A stretch of 64,000 nt of DNA from Trichoplax adhaerens (lineage: Eukaryota > Placozoa > Uniplacotomia > Trichoplacea > Trichoplacidae). The notes beneath the pieces were generated by a model, which was not told the DNA's origin, ran no database searches, and saw only the letters and a program-made list of their open reading frames with translations. The DNA is taken from contig NW_002060943.1 of the NCBI RefSeq assembly GCF_000150275.1, forward strand, positions 9,518,209 to 9,582,208. Reading direction: 5' to 3'. Below are positions 1 through 11,724 of the stretch, one piece after another (positions within the stretch are counted from its first letter, which is position 1; every line of letters begins with the position of its first letter). A program made the position numbers and the translations under genes.

Positions 1-645
1 CATAATCATAATGTGAAATGTAATGCAAATACAGTGGTTGTAATTAAACCATCCAGATAGTTGTATATATAGTATTGTAAAATACAGGAATTTGACTGAA
101 ATTTAAACGCGTGCTTGATATCAAAATTTCTGAAACTACTGCATGCAATTCAGCATGCACACCTAGAGCCTAGAATAGATTCCGAGGTATTTATCGTAAA
201 CATGGTAATTATAATCGAATCATCCAGATAGTTGTATAGCATTGTAAAGTACAAGAATCTGACTGAAATTTAAACACATACTTGATGTCAAAATTTCTGT
301 AACTACTGCATGCAATTCAGCATGCACACCTAGAGCCTAGAATAGATTCCGAGGTATTTATCGTAAACATGGTAATTATAATCGAATCATCCAGATAGTT
401 GTATAGCATTGTAAAATACAAGAATCTGACTGAAATTTAAACGCATACTTGATGTCAAAATTTCCATAACTACTGCATGCAATTCAGCATGCACACCTAG
501 AGCCTAGAATAGATTCCGCGGTATTTATCGTAAATATGGTAATTATAATCGAATCATCCAGATAATTGTATAGTAATTCAGCGTACACAACTGGAGCCTA
601 GAATAGATTCCACGGTATTTATCGTAAACATGGTAAATAGGGTTT
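1..645. repeat. Tandem repeat, unit about 167-171 bp
   Basis: The phrase CATCCAGATA recurs at 50, 221, 388 and 555, so the spacing is 171, 167 and 167 bases. Between these anchors the text is nearly identical, including the segments around GCATGCAATTCAGCATGC and GCCTAGAATAGATTCC. The fourth copy has lost roughly 110 internal bases (from about 576) but keeps its last 60 bases. The first copy is the most diverged and is cut by the window edge, so the array probably extends to the left. No open reading frame is shared by the copies. It looks like a satellite or minisatellite array and has no visible gene function. Confidence 0.93.
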
Positions 646-1518
646 ACTGTTAATAGAGTATTTAAGATTACACTCAATCGAACACAAAAGTACTTGCGTC
701 AGGTTGCAACTCCACCGAGTACAGCATTAACTGTCAATTAGAATAACCATCTTAACAGCAGCATAATTATTAACCAATCCTTAAGAATTGATCATTCTAT
801 ATTGATAGTAATATTTTCATGTTGATTCCATTTATCCATTGCTGCGTCATAATTACCGCAAAAAGACTGGTCATGTACACTGTATAATTGTCTACCTCTT
901 CTACATCATATCTATATTCAGAATAAATTTCTTCCCACGTGGTATTGCTTGCAATTGACTTACATATGAAGATGAATACCAAGTGCAAAACAGCGAGAAA
1001 ACGTTTCCATGTCATATGGTTACATACCAAGCATATTATTAACTACGAATCATGCATTTCATCATTTATTAACATTACGTCGAAATGTATTACGTGGCTT
1101 TTACATACTAACATTTTCAAATATATTATCTGAAATTCAAGACCCGTTTAATTAATGCCATCTTTGCATTTTCTGAACGCCCCAACTTAAAATGCATAAG
1201 ATCTCACAGACGATCATAATTGACAAGTGTGGTATACTATACCTACATACGTTCAGTATATAGATAATTTAAAAACAAATTATTGTCATCGATCTACACA
1301 AGTATGGATACAATAACATTCTCGTTCTTATGTCATGCTAAGAGCAAATTATTATAAGCTACTAGCTGAAATAAGAATAAGCTGTTGAGAAAAAATAGAC
1401 ATACGAAATATTTCATTCGAATATTAAACTTTATTCTAAACCAGTTACATAAGTATCGATTTGTTAGAATGCAAATTACAGCATTTAGTACAGTATTAAC
1501 TGTTCATTTGCCGTATAC
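646..1518. other. Intergenic sequence right of the tandem repeat
   Basis: Apart from the doubtful signal-peptide frame at 797-1030 there is no supported gene. The right part (about 1100-1518) would hold the 3' untranslated region of the sorting nexin gene, which reads leftward and stops at 1519. Confidence 0.5.
797..1030 (-). CDS. Possible small secreted protein or first exon, uncertain
   Basis: An open frame of 77 codons reads on the minus strand. After the second methionine (residue 6) comes a short basic stretch (WKR) and then a hydrophobic run, LAVLHLVFIFICKSIAS, which looks like a signal peptide, followed by an N-glycosylation-type NTT and an acidic segment. A GTAATT donor lies inside the frame, so this may be only the first exon of a longer gene running toward the tandem repeat; I found no convincing next exon. 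No family was recognised. It could equally be a chance frame in AT-rich DNA. Confidence 0.2.
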   Translation of the reverse strand: MVCNHMTWKRFLAVLHLVFIFICKSIASNTTWEEIYSEYRYDVEEVDNYTVYMTSLFAVIMTQQWINGINMKILLSI

Positions 1519-4500
1519 TTACTGCTTCGGCGATAATTCTCTTAATGATACTAATACAGAGGATATAATAGCAGCACAATCATGAGCTGCTGCTAACTGA
1601 AATTCTGCAAATTTTAATAATTCATCTTTGACATCTCGGGACCGTGCATGACTGAAGCGTTTCAACTGCATGTAAATCAAAGAATTTTGTTATATAGCAA
1701 AATATTAATAGAAATTTTGCTTGTAATTGTATAGTTATCAAAATATGCACCTCATTCTTTGCAGTTTCTGTGGTTTGTTCATAGGCATCCTTTGTTTCCT
1801 TTCGCTTCGCTTCCGCCTTGAAATACAGTATCAGAGTATTAATTTTACGATAAGGTATAACCTTTACAAGCGCAGCACAGTTTATAAGTATTAGTTTAAG
1901 TTCTGAATCTTACAACCAGGCTAGAAATCGACTACAGCAATCAGCTCAATATTTCAAACTCGCTTAATAACGCTACTTGAAACGCATATTTGCGCTTGTA
2001 AATTCTACCAGCTATACTAGTAATAATACTACTAAGTAATATCAAAATTAACTTTAAATAAAAGAACTGATCAAATTTGGTCTGGCATTCATGAAGTATG
2101 AAAAATATTCTGATAATCACATAGGATTTAATTTTAATTTAGATTTTATAATCTTAGATCGAAGATTGACATAGTTGAGTATCATATATGTCACTAATAC
2201 CGTTGGACTATGTAATTACGAAAATTTTTCTTATCCTCAGTGTATGAATAAGTACAGTAATGGTTTGAATGGCCCAATCTTAGAGCATAAGCGTTAATAG
2301 TCTTGTACTTATACTAGCGGCAAGCAACTTAACAAGGAACTGAGTCTTAAGCATTTCATTTCGCTAGCGAGGCGCCTGCAATATTCATAAATGGCTATCA
2401 TATAAATATTAGCAGTTTCAAGAAATGGTATAGTCTTGCATGAGCTGTTTCAACTGTAGCGACACTGCCGGCCTACCTTCCAATAAGTTACGTAATATTC
2501 CCGACTCACTGATTCCTGATATTTGGGCTTTGCTTTCTCATGGATTCTTAATGCAGAATCGTAATCAATCATTCTGATCGTTCTTCTGTATAGCATGTTC
2601 TGTTTAATTTACCATTACAACAATAAAAAATTTATAGCTAATAGGAATTGCAATGCAGTACGTACTAAATGTCACAAAATATTCAAAAGGAAGCCGTATT
2701 ACATGTACATTCCTCCAGTAAATCTATTATTACAATTTATATAAGTTGCAAACTGTAGTTACTTTTGCTTCTTCACAATAGTCAGCGTAATAATTCAAAA
2801 TTACTCCGAGATTCATTTCACTGCTGTGGCATCCCACATCGATTGCTTCCTGTATCGATAAAAGAGCGATTGAAGCTATTTCCTTACTATCAATTCAAAA
2901 TTAACATACGTTTACCTTACAAAAATTTAAACATTCGCCGAAAGACTGGATTAATTTCCTGTATGTCAGAAAGTGCTCATTAAAAATAACCTGTAATCAT
3001 TTTAGGAAATCATAACAGATCAAGAAAGCATAGCCAATTACGTACCATCCTGAGTTTTCATTTCCAACTAGTTTAGTTCCTGCACGAACCACCCTACTTG
3101 CTAAAGTTATCACAGCAACAGCTGTTTCTATATTACAAACTCCAGTTAGATAAATCACACATGCACGTCGCTTATTATTAATTTGTCTTTACGAAAAGAA
3201 ACTCTTACTTCTCTGTGTTCGGATAAGCTGGGAAAATGACTGCATCAGAAATAAAAATGAACTAATTAAAATAAATGGAATTAACAGTGAATATAAAGTT
3301 CTCCAACATTACGATACTTGGTTGGCATTTTTCCAATAAATGCATGCATTATTTATAGCATTGCGATATTGACGAAAGTCAGGTTCTCTGTCCTAAACCA
3401 AATGAAACTCATCAGAAATTTAGAATGTACAGCCTTATTAATAATCAAAGGGTAAGGAGTAATAATAATACGAGAAACCTTCGGAAAGGTGCTTCTTTCG
3501 TCGCATATATACATTTATACAGTCATGCAACAATATAAACAATATTGCATATAGTAGTTGCTACTTACTTTATGGCTTTGATGCCGTAGATCAGTAATCA
3601 ACTTTACCATATTACCAATAAACCGCTTTTTAAAGGGAAATCTTTCCGGTGTCTAACATGAATTCATATTTGGTGGATAAGTAATGATATTCCAAACTAT
3701 ACAAAACGTCAGGATAGTTATTGTATGACGTTCTCAGAACGTTAACTTATTCAATGTTGTACCTCTTGCTCAGTGAGAAAATATTCAACATGGCTGTCCT
3801 GCGCTAAATAAGGATGACAAGCTACCTTATTAAGAAATCTATAATATAACAATATTATCACTTTATCAGAAGGTTTATAATTGCTGTACAAAAAAACCAA
3901 GGCTTCTAACTTAAAATATGCCATCAAAGATCTAAAATGGAGAAAATATATTTCCCAAACACGAAAATATTATATTGTATGAATAAAAATTTATCAAGGC
4001 TAATACTAACAATTGTAACTTTCTACAATCTAAAGTCGTAGCTTCCGCTTCTCCTACATCAGTCCTTTGGCGAAGTCCTATAAGAATATGAAGCAATGTT
4101 TTCAGAACTTTATACGGCAATCAAGCTGAATGATTACATAATGCTAAATTATCATACAAGATAAAAATGTTTTTATGAGTTATCGCTGTGATAAATACCC
4201 GCCATTATCCTTCTTGCCTCTAATTCACTGTTGCCTACTTTATCTGGTACCGGGGGCATCTTGAAATTGCAATAGCAATGAATCGAAATTACACAGTGGT
4301 TCTAATACAAGCTATAACATTTTACCCTTTCATTTGATCAGGGCAGTTTGCTAGTAGTAATAATTCATAATAGTGTCCATAGAAATTACAGAGTATATTA
4401 TACGTGTATCAATACTTACAATGATTCCACCTATATCATTCCCTGTGGATAAATGATGGTAAAGCCATTGGAAGTCTTTATACTGTCTAGTTACACAAGC

Positions 4501-4551
4501 TTCTATGCTATGATCGCTATTAGGTTCATTGCTATCAGATTTACTTGGCAT
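1519..4551 (-). CDS. Sorting nexin with PX and BAR domains
   Basis: Eleven or more exons on the minus strand can be joined in phase: 4420-4551, 4199-4259, 4011-4077, 3763-3838, 3569-3652, 3318-3392, 3209-3239, 3046-3127, 2916-2958, 2763-2849, 2477-2599, 1751-1816 and 1519-1665. The first exons carry PX-domain features: VTRQYKDFQWLYHHL, a PPVPDK loop and FLNKVACHPYLA, the helix that ends PX domains. The rest is helical and charged like a SNX BAR domain, with LYRRTIRMIDYDSAL and LKRFSHARSRDVKDELLKF. Such proteins bind phosphoinositides on endosomes and shape membrane tubules in retromer-type sorting. The helical part resembles the SNX5/6 and SNX4/7/30 groups, and I cannot choose between them. 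The start of the PX domain is missing, so an upstream exon beyond 4551 is likely. At the 3' end, a good donor (GTAAGTAT) overlaps the stop codon, so a further short exon is possible. Confidence 0.85.
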
Positions 4552-5851
4552 TTTCTAATAATTCATTGAATCCAATGCAAAAAGCAAAATTGAGTAGCAA
4601 AATTGAGTATTTGGTCCGTAGATGCGAGTATCATAGTCGTCAGTGTAATTGAAATGTAATCTAAAAGGATGGCACACATAATTTACGTGTATATGTCATA
4701 CATACGCGTATAATGAAAAAGTGAACGTAAACTTGATTTGTACACGGTTCAAGTAGATAAATGGACAAGATAGTACTTGATTTTTAATTCAATTTTATAG
4801 CACAGTACCAACTAATTTACGGTCGATAATTTTGCATGATATCAACACCAATCGAGGAATGGAGGAACTCGAAGGTATTAATAGTTTATATTTCGTCTTC
4901 TCGAAAAACGAATAGCTTTAACGAAACAATTTACCGTTATTTTACGCCGTTAATTTAGGCAAAAATAACGTTGCAAGTTGATAGTTACTGTACATTACTG
5001 TAACCAATTATCGATCAGTGCGACGCCACTACGTTGCTCCTTCGACTTTGAGTATAATATAAATGATACTACTGTATTTTAGGAGTCTAGATAGTAGAGC
5101 GAGAAGACTATTTTACAAGTACGAGCAGTACTCCTTCAAGATCGCATTAGAGGCATGTTTTTCTCGATCTGTGATTGTTATTGGATTCATTTATCAGGCA
5201 CATTATCTAATGATAACTATAGATAGATTGCATTACTGTTATTTATTCACTAAATGCATCGATTTTGTATTCATTGATTCTTAATCAATTAGGAGAAATA
5301 ACATAGCAAGCCAGCGACTACTATTGCTCTCTAATGACGATAGTACTTTAGCTAGTTACAGGGTTATCGTCTATCGCCACAGTGCACTACGACAATGATG
5401 ATGATGTACGTCTCGAGCATACTGCATATTAAAATACATCCATGTTATGTAGGGAATATTCCCCTTGTAGGATTACGATACCATACTCACTATTGATTTA
5501 ATACGATAGAAAATGTTGTCGCCATTGCGAGATACATCTTCACTTGGTATCGAGATGATCCACATTTTCCACTATTGGAAATTGACGGAAAGGCAGATTT
5601 TCAAAATGGTCAAAAATGCGGTATTGGCAATCCCGCGTCCTCTACAGTATGTAGCCAGCAGGCGGGCAGCAGCGTTTTCCCTACATGTTGCATATTGTAC
5701 AGCACCGTAGTGCAGCAATGTTTTCATATGACGTAGAGACCTCAAAATATGGTCCAGTACTGTATGTATAGTTCCATGTATACTATAGTTGTCAACGTTT
5801 AGAAAGGCTGAAGAATGTATTTCTAGTAGTCGACTATTAAACCCAGCAATT

Positions 5852-6082
5852 TAGCCCTAACTTTTTTGCATCAAGTACTTTGTAAACTTCGTTTCAGCTG
5901 CTGATACATTTGGCATGTACTGACCTATCTAAAAAATAAAAGTTAAGAAATCGTCCAATCTCACGCGACGCAAATCAAATTTCTTGATTTTTTTTTTTAG
6001 ATAGGTCAATACATGTCAAATGTATCAGTAGGACAGGTTAAACAAAGTATACAAAGTAATTGATGCAAAATGGTTAGGGCTA
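5852..6082. mobile_element. MITE-like element, 227 bp, with TA duplication
   Basis: The left arm (5854-5936) and right arm (5993-6080) are inverted copies of each other over more than 80 bases with scattered mismatches. Both carry GCCCTAAC at the outer end, then TTTTGCATCAA, CTGATACATTTG and GACCTATCTAAAAAA reading inward. The element is bounded by TA on each side (5852-5853 and 6081-6082), as expected for a Tc1/mariner-type target duplication. The 56-base centre has no coding capacity, so it would be non-autonomous. The superfamily is inferred only from the TA duplication. Confidence 0.85.
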
Positions 6083-6097
6083 CCTAGCATATCATGA

Positions 6098-6141
6098 ACT
6101 AGCAAAACCCGTGGAATTTACTAATTACGAGTTTTGCTAGT
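6098..6141. repeat. Near-perfect hairpin next to the MITE
   Basis: The arms 6098-6112 (ACTAGCAAAACCCGT) and 6127-6141 (ACGAGTTTTGCTAGT) pair at 14 of 15 positions around a 14-base loop. It lies 16 bases beyond the right TA of the MITE-like element. Confidence 0.75.
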
Positions 6142-6947
6142 AGTTTATTTTATTATTAATCGGATTTATGACTAGCAGACTACCCGTTCAAAGGAGAGGA
6201 ATTAAACTTTAAAGCAAACACATGAATATGTTGACTAATTACTGAAACAGATAATTCAAACGAGCAACAAGATACCATCGGTACCTCCTTAGAAGCTTAG
6301 TACAGAACAAGTTTATAGATGTCAGAAATTGCCATTTGACACATCGTATCATTGATCTATTGTATACTAAGCTCATAGTGCGCTACCTGTGATATCTCGT
6401 TCCCTTTAATCATCTATTTGTTATCCTGGAATGAGTATTTATGGATATATATGTCATTTACTGTATACTGTACAGTATTGACATAATGTCATCGCGAGTT
6501 GGCTAGTGTACTCCACCACATATAAAAAGTGAAATTATGTCACGAAAGGGGATGTTTCATTGCTTTCGAATTTAAAGTGTAACTTTGATTTATGTTAATG
6601 GAATTGATCCAGTTCAGTTTATCTCCATAGATCTATGTGTTAGTACACTCCAGAATGTCTACAGTAGACATCTAGAGATCTCTGCGTATATGAATTTTTA
6701 GATCACAAACATCTGTGATATTCTTTTCTCCAATTGGACACCCGTTATAATTTACTGATTTTGCTATACATAAAGTGTATTGTGCGCTAATAGCCTCTGT
6801 CGTTTTGCATAGAACTCGTTTTACACCTGCCTGAAGCAGTCTTACTATCTCTTACAGGTGTATTATGGTTATAATTATTACGCAGAATAGTATACATTAA
6901 AATGTCGATGGGTACTATTCCATTTCAGTAAGTGCATTATGTATTAA

Positions 6948-6998
6948 TGCATCTGTAGGACTGTTTCGGTGAAGTATACAACGAATTTAATGCAAAAT
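6948..6998. repeat. Diverged fragment of the MITE arm
   Basis: This stretch aligns with the right arm of the element at 5854-6080. Shared blocks are GTAGGAC, AAGTATACAA and AATGCAAAAT, at similar spacing. The outer GTTAGGGC end is missing. It is probably an old truncated copy. Confidence 0.5.
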
Positions 6999-7294
6999 TA
7001 CAAAGCAGCGATGTTACTAACGCCATTCCAATATCTTATAGTGATATCATGGAAGGTGCTCCACAGTTTCAGCATGTAATCTGAGATATCAAGTGCATAC
7101 TATATAATATTTAGGAAGGATCTTGTATTTTTTTTGCCCAAAATATTTTAAGTTAAATGTGCTTATGCCTATACTTGTGTTCTGTACATCTCGACGACTG
7201 CAGAGCAGGTGTGTATTAATATGCGAATATACGAATTTTTAGCTATTTTTCTCACATTGATTTTATGATGCAAACTATAGTTCTGGAAGAAAGA

Positions 7295-7568
7295 GGGGAT
7301 AGACTAAAACTCCGAACTGTTCCGAATTTTAGTCGATCCCGAAAGAGGGAGAGACTGTCAACGACTTTGGTCGCTAGAAAATGTGCAGGCTGACTATTTC
7401 TGAACTCATTTCAAAGTATTCCGTACATATAAAACCGTACATTGTACTATTTATGGCTACGCCTTGAGGTAGCTACCAAGTTGCTTGCACAGTAAAATAG
7501 TCAGCTTCTACGTTTTTTCAATGAAAATCGTTGACAGTCGCTCTCTCTCTTTAGGGTTAGGGTTAGGG
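7295..7568. mobile_element. Second foldback element, with a TTAGGG tract
   Basis: The segment 7338-7401 is an imperfect inverted copy of 7494-7556. Both contain GACTGTCAACGA and GCTGACTATTT, with purine-rich GAAAGAGGGAGAG on one side matching CTCTCTCTCTTT on the other. A smaller hairpin with GACTAAAA/TTTTAGTC arms sits at 7295-7340. The right arm ends in exactly three TTAGGG units (7551-7568) followed by CTA, so its outer end resembles the GTTAGGGCTA end of the element at 5854-6080. No coding sequence lies inside. Confidence 0.65.
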
Positions 7569-8582
7569 CTACTGTACTGTACTGTAGATCATTCATAAAT
7601 GGGGATATAACGGTCAGTGATACTTTCATTATTTATGGACTTAAGAGCAAGTTTAACTTTCTAACTTTACCAGATTCAGATTTTTCAGAATCTCTCCATC
7701 AATCTAATATATCATTCTATTATAGCTTTACTGTATTTTTAAAGAAAAATATTTGCCCGAAAGTGACAAAATGTTATGAAACACCCTCAGTACAGTACAA
7801 TGTACAGTACACTTTTCTACAGTATATTTGAGTATCAAGTACTGAAGATTACGAAGATTACTACAGTACTGTAGGCTATAGAATGTACTGTACACTGTAC
7901 ATTCGTATTCTATCTGTCTATGCTGCATACCGGGTCGGACAGACGGACTTATATGACCGGAAAATATGGAGAAATAAATTAGTTACTGTACTGTAGTATG
8001 GATCTTCCATGTCTGCGAAATCACTGGTACTAATTTAAATAGCGTCTATGATCTTATAGAACTATTTTGAAGCAGAACTTTGTAATAGACTAAAAGGTTC
8101 AATGTAATATTACTTAATTGAGAAAACATCAGTCAATTCAAAATCGACCGTCTTCATACTACAGTAAAGTAGTGCCATAACGAAGTATCTAGTCGATGAG
8201 ACCGAAAATATCTGTCCATCCAAGAGTGATCAGTCAGTCCACGGTGGACTCCAAAGTCCAAAGCTCCAAACCACTTTCCAGTACAGTTAGTTCCACCTGT
8301 CGATGGTTTTATTTATTCAACAAGTGTGAACACTGGCACAATATGCATATGAGTCAAGTCTACTTTACTATCATCGTGAGTCTGATACAGCGTTGTACCA
8401 GCTATAGAGCAGCATATGCGTCGAGGTTCTCTTTTGTGTGCAAAGGAAAAGATGAACCAGTCATTAACGTAACTGTAAATTAATTCTAAAATTGTTCAAT
8501 TAGAAGAATTTATAAGAATGAGAGATCACTTAACAAAGTAGCGCTTAGGTTAAGTAAGCTTCCATCCAGACAGCTAAGCTAA

Positions 8583-11571
8583 ATGGAGAAACACAGTGTT
8601 AAGCAGTCTGCTGGAGCACTTTACCTAGAATCAGCTAGGATACTAAAGAGGATTGAAAAAAAATTGGGTTGCGCTAAGGGACTTATTTATGGCAGCAAAT
8701 TTGGCGATAAGAGGAAATTATATGCTATCATTTATGAAGTACTTAAATGTAGGCATAAAATTATCGTAATAATTTAGTACATTTTAATTTATGGTTGCAA
8801 GAATGATATGGATTGGCTTAATATAGCTATAGTTGATGCAAAATCAATATAATGCATACAGTACGATTGACTGCAGTTTGGTTACAAAGTACTATACTGT
8901 AGCTAATTTTGCAGATCTGCTATAGCGTATTAGTTATATGTGAATGTAATTAATGCTAAGTATCATAATCAATTTATTAAGATAATTTTACACAACGTCA
9001 CCTAATACTACCATGCTTAACGAATTCCAGATCGGGAAGTTATAAATGAAATTATCGTCCAATCTCGGTTGATGGCGTACGAAAAGGTATTATAATTCTA
9101 TTTTATATTGTTGCTGCTAAGATGAGTAATAACGGAATAACTAAGCTACGTATTGTAGTTCTCTTAATTTTGACCAACATTACAACTATATATGCTACTG
9201 TGAAATGGAAATACAATAGGTATATTACATCTTGATTACAAGTGCTGTTTAGTTTTGGTATTATGATATTGCATATATCCGATACGACACAACTAATATT
9301 CATTCCATAATTAATTGGAAAAATCGAGCAAGGACTGTGATACCCTTCATGCTTTTACGCGTTGATCTCAATTTACTGTGTACAGTATACCAAACTGATT
9401 AGAATACGGTAGGATGCGGAACTTTAGTCTAGTGTAATACCTAAATTACGTTATACGTACAGTAGTATATATGTACAGTACAGTGTAAATTATGCTGTGC
9501 TGGTATTATAAACTAGTCCCAAAATATTGACAACTTCCATCAACGCAATCGAATCTAATTGCATCCAAGTTGAATACATCCGCATCAACTTGACCTTTAA
9601 CTTTATGATACGCGATTAATTTTCTGGTTTTGCCCGAGTCAATTACAGCTGGAGAATGAAAGCTTCTAAAATTATTTGTATTCCGTAGTATGCTACGGCT
9701 GATAGAAGCTCATAACAAAATCTTCTTCACAAACAATTATACTCTTCGTTCTTTATCACCATTAGATAGAGTGGCACTTAGCACAAGTTCTAGTGTATGA
9801 TTTATGTTTTGGACGCGGGATTAGATGCGGTGGAAAACTAAAATTTATAATTATCAGGCAACGAGATAGACTTCGCTCTGCGTTGGATCGTATCATGTCT
9901 TGTAGACAAGCTGTACGAAAGGAAGACCTTGCATCCTCAAGTTCGATCATGGCAAGTAATACCAATTTTTATTACTTGAAGCAAATTATAATAAGTAGAC
10001 TTATGTGTGATATGTGATACATACAAAATTATTTTTATACTCTTTCAGGTGGAATTCCTCGATATGTACGCGTTAATACCTTAAAAATGACTAAAGTAAA
10101 AGCTATCGAGCGTTTTATCGCAAACGGATTTCAATATATTCCAAGTGATTTAGTATACAATGCTGGCACTGTTGACATTACAAAACTAAGGGAGAAGATA
10201 TTTACATCAGATATACATATCGAAAATTTACTGGTTTTACCCCCTAAAAGTGATTTGCATGATAACGAGATGTATTTAAATGGAGAAGTTGTACTCCAGG
10301 ACAAGGTAAACTGCGATTACATCTGATCTCCTTGTAAGTCTCGCTGAAAATGATCACAATGATTACTAACATCAAAGTGAATAAATCGTTATAACCTAGG
10401 CTAGTTGCATTCCCGCTTTTACTCTCAATCCACCTCCCCAATCATGTATTATTGATGCTTGTGCAGCACCAGGCAATAAGACTAGTCATCTGGCAAGTAT
10501 AATAGGCAATGTGGGAAAAATATATGCTTTTGACATTAGTCCGAATAGGATCAAAACTATGCGAGAATTACTAGATAAAGCTGGGGTTACCTGTGTAGAC
10601 CTCAAAAGACGAAATTTCTTAAATGTTGGTTCAACGATATTATCGAATAGTAAATAGCATGGTACTGCGTGTTTTTAATTTGCAAGTGTTACGGCTTCTT
10701 ACAGGTTAACGTAATGGAATATGAAGACGTAGAGTACATTCTCCTAGACCCATCTTGTTCAGGCTCCGGGATTGTCGATAGAGGTGATATTAATGCCGAG
10801 AGTAAAAAACTTTGTAATGCAAATAAGAATCGACTTCAATCTTTGGCCGACTTTCAGCTAAAGGCCTTAAAGCAGGCACTATCCTTTCCTTCTGTTAAGA
10901 AGGTCGTGTATTCTACATGTTCTATGAACGTTGAGGTAAGGCAATTACTGCATTCGTATACAGTATGACGTATTGCAGATAATCTGAGAAAACATAGGAA
11001 ATTTTTACAAATTTTAATTTCTTTATTTCAGCATGCTATGCATTACTAATTTATAATGTCAGTATCGATATAAATTTCAATTCCATAATATAATTTGTGG
11101 ATAAACGTGTATTAGACTTACAAGCATTGTGTCCAATACCATACAAACCACAGTTTGCGTTAATGTCAGAAATGAACGGCTACATACGTGTAACTGCATA
11201 CCAAGTAATTAGTGAATTTCTTTTATCAGGAAAATGAAGAAGTCGTCGAAGCAGCATTGAAAGTATTCGGTAATAAATACAAACTGATACCGGTACTAGA
11301 AGATTGGCCATATCGTGGGATGTCTGGTTACGCTCATTGGAAGTTCATGTTTAGATCATCCCCAAAAACATCCACTACGGGATTTTTTGTGGCTTTATTT
11401 TCAAGAATAACCGATCGGCAAACAAAATTAAATACTTTCTTTAAAAGGAAAGCTTCTTTTCATAGAAGCTTACTTGAAAACTACGATAGCAATACGAAAC
11501 GAAAGCGAAAGAAGATCAAACGCTTCCTTCGCTTTAAGCGAAAAAACATATCTAGTGATAAGGAGGCATAA
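8583..11571 (+). CDS. NSUN5: NSUN5, rRNA cytosine-C5 methyltransferase
   Basis: Seven exons join in phase: 8583-8748, 9031-9086, 9766-9955, 10049-10305, 10400-10624, 10705-10935 and 11230-11571. They give 488 residues. The N-terminal domain has KGLIYGSKF, HLAQVLVYDLCFGRG and PRYVRVNTLK. The Rossmann methyltransferase domain has the SAM-binding DACAAPGNKTSHL, then LLDPSCSGSG with the TC-motif cysteine and VYSTCSMNVE with the second catalytic cysteine. NSUN5 methylates one cytosine in large-subunit rRNA in the nucleolus. The C-terminal 50 residues are strongly basic (TKRKRKKIKRF) and look like a nucleolar targeting or RNA-binding tail. The gene ends 153 bases from the stop of the opposite-strand pseudouridine gene, so their 3' untranslated regions probably overlap or abut. 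Confidence 0.95.
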
Positions 11572-11724
11572 TTTTAGACGATATTCTAAAATTTATTGAA
11601 ACAGCAAACCACTAAAATTGAAAGTTAATACTTTTAGTGTTGTAGTAAATTACTACATGGTGATGAAACATTAAACCACATTAACCAATTGATTATTGGT
11701 ACTTAAAAAATTACAAACTGGTGT

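Larger units (their letters stand above)
4552..8582. other. Gene-poor 4-kb interval with foldback repeats
   Basis: No exon of a recognisable family was found on either strand. Open frames here are short and have no homology I can name (for example at 5063-5284, 5513-5710 and 8196-8483). The interval should hold the unresolved 5' end of the sorting nexin gene and the NSUN5 promoter. It also holds two inverted-repeat elements (5854-6080 and 7338-7556), a hairpin at 6098-6141, a diverged piece of the first element at 6948-6998 and three TTAGGG units at 7551-7568. Confidence 0.6.

Noticed and set aside
1-645. CRISPR-like array
   Set aside because: The repeat is head-to-tail with no unique spacers, the unit is about 167 bases, and the window is eukaryotic.
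4551-5060. Upstream exon completing the sorting nexin PX domain
   Set aside because: A minus-strand stretch near 4820-4900 was considered, but it did not resemble the first PX strands and the junction phase could not be confirmed.
5063-8483. Frames at 5063-5284, 5513-5710, 7728-7928 and 8196-8483
   Set aside because: Short, no homology, and placed in repeat-bearing intergenic DNA.
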